DNA from: Phallusia mammillata
Lineage: Eukaryota > Chordata > Ascidiacea > Phlebobranchia > Ascidiidae
Assembly: GCA_003260075.1 (NCBI GenBank)
Contig: QLIY01000070.1
Location: forward strand, 124,001-188,000
Length of the DNA stretch: 64,000 nt
Reading direction: 5' to 3'
Part shown: one piece after another, positions 58,884-64,000 of the stretch
Layout of the letters: each line of letters begins with the position of its first letter
Numbering within the stretch: position 1 is the first letter of the stretch
The notes under the pieces: generated by a model
What the model was told of the DNA's origin: nothing
What the model saw: the letters and a program-made list of their open reading frames with translations, nothing else
Databases searched by the model: none
Translations under genes and position numbers: made by a program

Positions 58884-60830
58884 ATGGATTTCGATAATGG
58901 ATTTCGCAACTTACTGCATTCTATTATGGAAGGCCTAACAGATGACAATGTAAAAAGTATTCGATATCTGTGTAAAGATGCTATTCCACATGGAAAAGAG
59001 ATGAAAAATGCTCTAAGCTTTTTGGAATACTTCGAGGCCAAAGGATGGATCAACAGTCATGACATGTCTTTTTTGGCGGAGGTTCTGTATCGCATTAATC
59101 GCCATGATTTGTTAAAAAAGTTGCCTGGTGTGAAAAACCGGCGTGATTATGAAGCCAACTTTTTAGTACAGGAGCCACAGAATTTTACTGCTTATAGAAT
59201 AGCATGCTTCCAACTTCTTGATGAGCTAACTGAAGAAGAGTTTCGTATCTTAAAAAATCTATGCAAGGATGAGCTGGGTGTTAGAAACTACAACAGATCT
59301 AATGATATACTTTCTCTGCTTGTTTGTCTGGAAGAAGAAGATCTGGTTTCAGAAGATGACTTACAGTTTATGTTGAATATTTTGCAGAAGTTGGACAGTC
59401 AGGCTCCCTACAAAACTTTCTGTAAGCTGAGGGATGGTGACACCAGCTACACACTGCCCAAAAGACATCAAAGTGCTTCACAGCTTCCTGTGTATCATCA
59501 TCAACAAAGTCACATTCCTCTTTCACACAGCTTACCTTTAATGCAGCAAGCTCACTATTCCAAGGGCGAACCACGGATGTATTCTTACACAGGTGCTGGT
59601 GGGTATCAACAGCCAACTACATCGAACCGTGCCTTTGATGGTCAGGAGGTTGGGCCTCAAAAAGTGTCTCTTCAGACCTATATACCATCGTTTGGAAACA
59701 CTTCCAGCCCAGCTTTCCAAGATCAAGACCACGAGACAGTGCTGAAACAACATGCAGAGCATGATGATTCAGTCCCTGTCACAAGTATTAGTCAGGTTAA
59801 TACTTCATTGGACCACATGCAAATACCTGATGAGAGGGAGCAATCAATTGTTAATCAAGTGTCAGAGGCAGACGAGCCAGCCGAGGAAGAATTTAGTGGT
59901 AACATTGGCAATGATGGAACTGGTAATAGATTCCTGGATATGGCACATGATGTGAAGTTTAGTTCTTTACAGAAAGATGAGAACTCCTACAAAATGGACA
60001 GAAACCCACGTGGCCTTTGTTTAATAATTAACAATGAAAATTTTGAAAAAAACGTGAATCATGAAGAAGTCATTAGACGCTCCAAGATTAACAGCAGTGA
60101 TTACCAAGTTCCCAACGGAATGTTAAAGGACCGTGTGGGTAGCCAGGAAGATCTTGACAGGCTGACCCTACAGTTCAAGTCTTTTGGTTTTGATGTGAGA
60201 ACGTACACAGACTTGGACCAGCGACAAATGAGAAAAATTCTTTTTGAATATAGCAGGAAAGACCACTCAGCGTTTGACTGCTTTGTGTGTGTGATCATGT
60301 CACATGGTCTGGAGGGTCAAATATTTGGTGTGGATGGGATGCCTGTCCCTGTGGCTGTTATCCACAGAGGATTCACCCCAGAAAAATGCCCTTCACTTGT
60401 AAACAAACCAAAAATGTTCTTCTTCCAAGCTTGCCAAGGTGACAAACGAATGGGTGGTCATTCTTCAGGAGGGCACCCAATGGCTGATGTAGAAACAGAT
60501 TCTCCCCTTGCTATGCCTGAAGAGGATCATGCCACGCCAAGCGAAGCTGATTTTCTGGTCAGCCACTCCACTGTCCCAGGCTTTCTTTCATACAGGCATA
60601 AAGTGGAAGGAAGTTGGTTTATTACAGCACTGGTTAACAACCTGGAGATGTATCATGCAACAGATGATGTCCTCAGCATCATGATCAGAGTAAACAATGA
60701 AATGTCAAGCAAACCATTCAAGCAAATGCCAATGCCTATTGCTACCTTGAGAAAGAAAGTGTACTTCAGCAAAGTAATTTCAGAAGCTTCAAAAACAACA
60801 GTTGCAGAACCAGTAGTACAGCAAGAATAA
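58884..60830 (+). CDS. Initiator caspase with two death-effector domains (caspase-8/10-like)
   Basis: An intronless frame of 648 aa starts at ATG 58884 (cacaATGG context). Two death-effector domains occupy about residues 1-80 and 95-180. A Gln/Ser/His-rich linker follows to about 370. The protease domain has the catalytic His474 (MSHGLEG) and Cys517 (QACQGD, the caspase-8 form of QACxG). A likely inter-subunit cleavage site is VETD539|S, the same four residues used in human caspase-8. The small subunit has GSWFITAL. The protein is longer than human caspase-8 (479 aa) because of the linker. In the cell it would be recruited to FADD-like adaptors through DED contacts and cleave effector caspases. 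Lack of introns could reflect retroposition or intron loss. Confidence 0.93.
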   Translation: MDFDNGFRNLLHSIMEGLTDDNVKSIRYLCKDAIPHGKEMKNALSFLEYFEAKGWINSHDMSFLAEVLYRINRHDLLKKLPGVKNRRDYEANFLVQEPQNFTAYRIACFQLLDELTEEEFRILKNLCKDELGVRNYNRSNDILSLLVCLEEEDLVSEDDLQFMLNILQKLDSQAPYKTFCKLRDGDTSYTLPKRHQSASQLPVYHHQQSHIPLSHSLPLMQQAHYSKGEPRMYSYTGAGGYQQPTTSNRAFDGQEVGPQKVSLQTYIPSFGNTSSPAFQDQDHETVLKQHAEHDDSVPVTSISQVNTSLDHMQIPDEREQSIVNQVSEADEPAEEEFSGNIGNDGTGNRFLDMAHDVKFSSLQKDENSYKMDRNPRGLCLIINNENFEKNVNHEEVIRRSKINSSDYQVPNGMLKDRVGSQEDLDRLTLQFKSFGFDVRTYTDLDQRQMRKILFEYSRKDHSAFDCFVCVIMSHGLEGQIFGVDGMPVPVAVIHRGFTPEKCPSLVNKPKMFFFQACQGDKRMGGHSSGGHPMADVETDSPLAMPEEDHATPSEADFLVSHSTVPGFLSYRHKVEGSWFITALVNNLEMYHATDDVLSIMIRVNNEMSSKPFKQMPMPIATLRKKVYFSKVISEASKTTVAEPVVQQE

Positions 60831-61346
60831 TTGAACTAACACCATGAAAAGTGCTTGGTTGGTAATTAAAATGTTACATGAATTATTTTGACACATTAAC
60901 TTAACAGCTTGTAGAAGTTGATTTCCACTGTCACAATTTTGGGCATGCTGTATAAATTGCTTAAATGCATATTATTTTAAAAGTTTTCTTTCCATTGTGT
61001 GTGCTTGCTTATTTGCTTTTAGTTGATAGTTTTATTTGCATCGTAAAGTTCGTTTGCCTTTACTTTAGCTGTACAAACAGTAATGTAACTGGCCAAGGTA
61101 AACAAAGCTCTTCACCTTTGTTCCACTTTACAGCGATGCTAATGTGCTTTTTTCTTCTCATAAAATTGCTAGTCATGCCAATCGTGAGGTTGTTTCCCTC
61201 TTTGTCATATGAGCCTTTGCTTTCTTTGCTATTGACTGGAAGTGTTTTTTTTACATATTCATACTTGTGTTTGTACATCTGTAGCAGACTGTAGCCTCTG
61301 TGGCATTTAGGTGACCACTGTGTAGGATGATAAAGTAAACTGGGGC
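60831..61346. other. Spacer between caspase and ABCA genes
   Basis: AT-rich caspase 3' flank and presumed ABCA promoter. The hydrophobic open frame at 60965-61294 looks like chance translation of T-rich sequence. No other feature. Confidence 0.5.
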
Positions 61347-64000
61347 ATGTTTTGGAAGCAACTGCGCCTTCTTCTGTGGAAGAACTACATTTTAAGGAAA
61401 AGGCATCTTGTAAGTACTTGTGTTACATCTTGTTTAAATGTTTGGTTTATAGTGTATGTAGTTAAAAACCTTTAGATCATTGAGAAATTAAGAACAATTT
61501 ATAATGTAATTTATGCTTATATGTAATCAGTGTTTTGTTCCCTTAATACAAAGTATGTCTTTACCTAAAACAATTGTTCTTTGCCGTTGTAATGTTTTTG
61601 AATTATTATTGAACAATGTTTTTTGAATAAATTATGTGCATTTTCAGCTGCGAACCGCAATTGAAATCATATGGCCACTTTTCCTGTTAGCAGTGTTGAT
61701 TGCTATTCGCAAAACACAAGTCATCGAAACAAAAGGAGAATGTAGGTGACCATGTTTATTTTATGTAAAGTGATTTATCACTGAAATATGCTGTGTTTAG
61801 GTCACTACCCTGCAAGAGCCATGCCCTCAGCTGGTGTGTATCCCTGGTTCAAAAGTCTGCTTTGTGACATTCAAAATCCTTGTTTTAGTGTCCCAGTTTC
61901 ATCCGAAACACCTGGTCAAATCAACAATCCCAATGAACTGAACAGGTAAAGATTTCTTACTTTTGTCTTCAAAGACAGGCTAAACTTTGACCAAGTTCAT
62001 TGTAATGTTGACTTTTAACTATCAATATTTATCATGGCAAACTGTATTGGGATTTTTATGTGTCCTGAATTTCAGGTCTACTGATGCACTGGTTGGTATT
62101 TTTAACCTGCTCACAGACAACTTAACAAGTTTGAACAACCTTGGTCAACTGTCAAATGATTTAACAACATTGGCAAACTCTGCCCAGTCTTCAGCATCAC
62201 AATTAAACCAATCAGGTATGTTTTTAATCAATAAAGAAATTTATGATTAAAGTTATAGTCAATAAAATTTCAGGACACTGGGTTGTTAAATAATGTGATC
62301 AGTTGGTAAATTGAGTGTTTTCTGCTGTAAAAATTTAATGTTCATTTTATGACCACTGAAACAAGTTTTAAAGTTCTTAATTTTGGTGTGACACATCATA
62401 AACAAACAGTCTCTTACTTATCCTATTGTTCACAAGAGTTAGTTAATTATTAATATGAGCCCAAACCTTGCATAGTATGTGCCTAGTCATTATTATGGTA
62501 TGTTATGTAACAGCAATAAAATTGAGAGAATAAAGCTTTCTTTGTTTTGTGTTCAGTTGTTCTATCATCCATTTTGAACAATCCTTTAACTTACTTTGGT
62601 TTCCTTACTGGGCCTCTTGCTTTGACATCAGATATTGCTACAACAGTGGTTAATAGCAATGTGACTTTTTTTCAAGTAAGCTGTCCACAAAGTTACTGCA
62701 TGCTCTTTTTCAGCAGTAAACGATACATAAGTTGAAAATTTTGTGTTTAAAATGTGATTGAGTTAATAATTTTTTGTGAACACAGAAATAACAAAAATCA
62801 TGGTCTGCGATTAATAAAAAACAGTTCAATCACATGAATTTACAATTTTAGGCCGTCGGTCTTCCAGTAAGCTTAGGCACAAGGACCATTGTGTGCAATG
62901 CAACTGCTCTTGACTTCACTCTTCAAATTCCTGCATCAGGTCCTTCCACTGTATCGGATTTGTCAACTGCATTGTGCAGTCTTTCCGACAATGAACTTGC
63001 TCTTCTGTCCAATGTCACTGCTGAAAACTTGGGCGGTGTTAATTCAATTACCAGAAAATTTGCCACACAGGTTGGATAAAGTTTCCAAAATATTCTTCAT
63101 GTAATTTTTAATCTTTTTATTTTTAAATACATTATGTTTTTTTCAGGGAATTACAGTTGTCGACCAGTCAATTTATCAAACTGAGGAGTTTTTGGCGACA
63201 CAAAAGAAGTTAAATGCTGTGCTAGATGAATTTCAAATATTACAGGGTTCATTGCAAAACATTTTAGGCAATAGCGGAGCCCAAGGAATTTCAGCAACTT
63301 CTATTTTGTCAATTATTTTGGGTGTTGATGTGACTTCACCAAATGCAGTCAATGTGAGCACAAGTTTTGCTTTATTTTTTCTTTGTTTTGGATGCTGTTT
63401 GATATTTTTATGTTTCGATTTGTTTTTACTCAGTAAAAAAGTTTTATTTTTATTTTTTTACGTCAAAAGGTTTTGTTTTACAGAATGTGTGTGGACATCC
63501 ACAAAACAAAACCACTGTCATTTCTGGGTTTTTGGATGGATATAATGACAGTACATTGGACTTAAGCTCTATCTTCAATACAACAAACAGGTATGTAACA
63601 TGATATACCTATGGCCCTTAGCAACACAAACATAACAATAACTCCTGTTTTAGGGACAATTCTGCTTTTTGCCAAAACCTAATTGACACATTCCAGAACA
63701 ATTCGGAGTTGGCTATTCTCTGGGACACTGTGAAACCATTGTTACTGGGTAAATGTGTTTTGTTATCAATTTTTGTGTTACAGCAATAAAGTATCACTCT
63801 TTATATTTCTACCCGAATGCATGTATTTAGTTTGTGTAAACTTTCATACAGGCTAATATTCACTGATATAGATTATTTGCAGGTAAAATACCATTTGCTC
63901 CTGACACTCCACTGATTAGGACAATAATCAAACAAGCCAATGCTACATTTGAGTCAATTGCATTCCTAGAGAACATAGGTGAAACATGGCAGTCAACCAA
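61347..64000 (+). CDS. ABC transporter subfamily A (ABCA1/4/7-like), N-terminal part
   Basis: Ten exons read in frame before the window ends: 61347-61409, 61648-61741, 61801-61945, 62076-62215, 62557-62675, 62852-63070, 63147-63353, 63484-63590, 63654-63748 and 63883 onward. The protein starts MFWKQLRLLLWKNYILRKRH, followed by a first membrane segment (IIWPLFLLAVLIAI) and CHYPARAMPSAG. This matches the start of ABCA1 (QLRLLLWKN, CHFPNKAMPSAG). The long first extracellular region follows, rich in N-glycosylation sites, and includes KPLLLGKIPFAPDTP, like ABCA1 LLMGKILYTPDTP. The family exports phospholipid or sterol across the plasma membrane. Nucleotide-binding domains lie beyond the window. 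Confidence 0.92.

Noticed and set aside
60965..61294. Hydrophobic 109-aa frame after the caspase
   Set aside because: T-rich 3' flank gives hydrophobic residues by composition; no splice sites or homology.

Overview
The window is nuclear DNA of an animal with small introns, AT-rich non-coding sequence and many short non-autonomous transposons. Exon-by-exon reading gives full-length, colinear orthologues of widely conserved metazoan genes: DCAF1, ALG10, HAUS3, the AP-1 mu subunit, a DED caspase and an ABCA transporter. The divergent homeodomain, short introns, intronless caspase and bZIP genes, and very high allelic variation fit a tunicate (Ciona-like) best. That assignment is inference and should be tested by similarity search.

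Layout. 1-6153: CpG-richer sequence with no gene I can support. 6154-7074 (-): first exon of a PDZRN3/4-type RING ubiquitin ligase. 7075-11583: AT-rich, no gene seen. 11584-12699 (+): intronless XBP1-type bZIP factor. 13432-14200: two MITEs and a palindromic tandem array. 14653-27271 (+): DCAF1, 30 coding exons, 1494 aa. 27605-29458 (-): small Mox-like homeobox gene, convergent with DCAF1. 30401-32130 (-): ALG10. 32131-34362: cluster of hAT-type MITEs. 34363-34864 (-): terminal exon of an unrecognised gene. 35280-36521: hAT-type element. 37133-40104 (+): HAUS3, 12 exons. 41584-42457 (+): unrecognised two-exon nuclear-type protein. 42784-51519 (+): AP1M, 12 exons. 51520-58883: transposon-rich spacer with nested hAT-type elements and a tRNA-derived SINE. 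58884-60830 (+): DED-DED-caspase. 61347-64000 (+): first ten exons of an ABCA1/4/7-like transporter, cut by the window edge.

The genes are housekeeping and developmental loci without an obvious shared pathway: ubiquitin ligation (PDZRN-like, DCAF1), secretory pathway (XBP1-like, ALG10, AP-1 mu), mitosis (HAUS3), apoptosis (caspase) and lipid transport (ABCA).

The most striking non-genic pattern is technical. At least a dozen places carry a run of about ten G, always on the + strand, with the sequence before the run repeated after it. The copies differ by a few substitutions. After subtracting Gs that belong to the flanks, the runs checked come to ten. Single N bases mark similar joins. I read these as padded joins between overlapping, often allelic, contig ends. 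Exon duplications in the PDZRN-like gene, HAUS3, DCAF1 and AP1M should be treated as artefacts until shown otherwise. The second theme is the density of short elements with 8-bp target-site duplications (hAT signature), several families of which sit in DCAF1 introns and in the gene spacers. I see no clearly new multi-gene system; the best candidates for real novelty are the element that carries a DCAF1 exon piece, the nested hAT/SINE elements and the two unrecognised genes.
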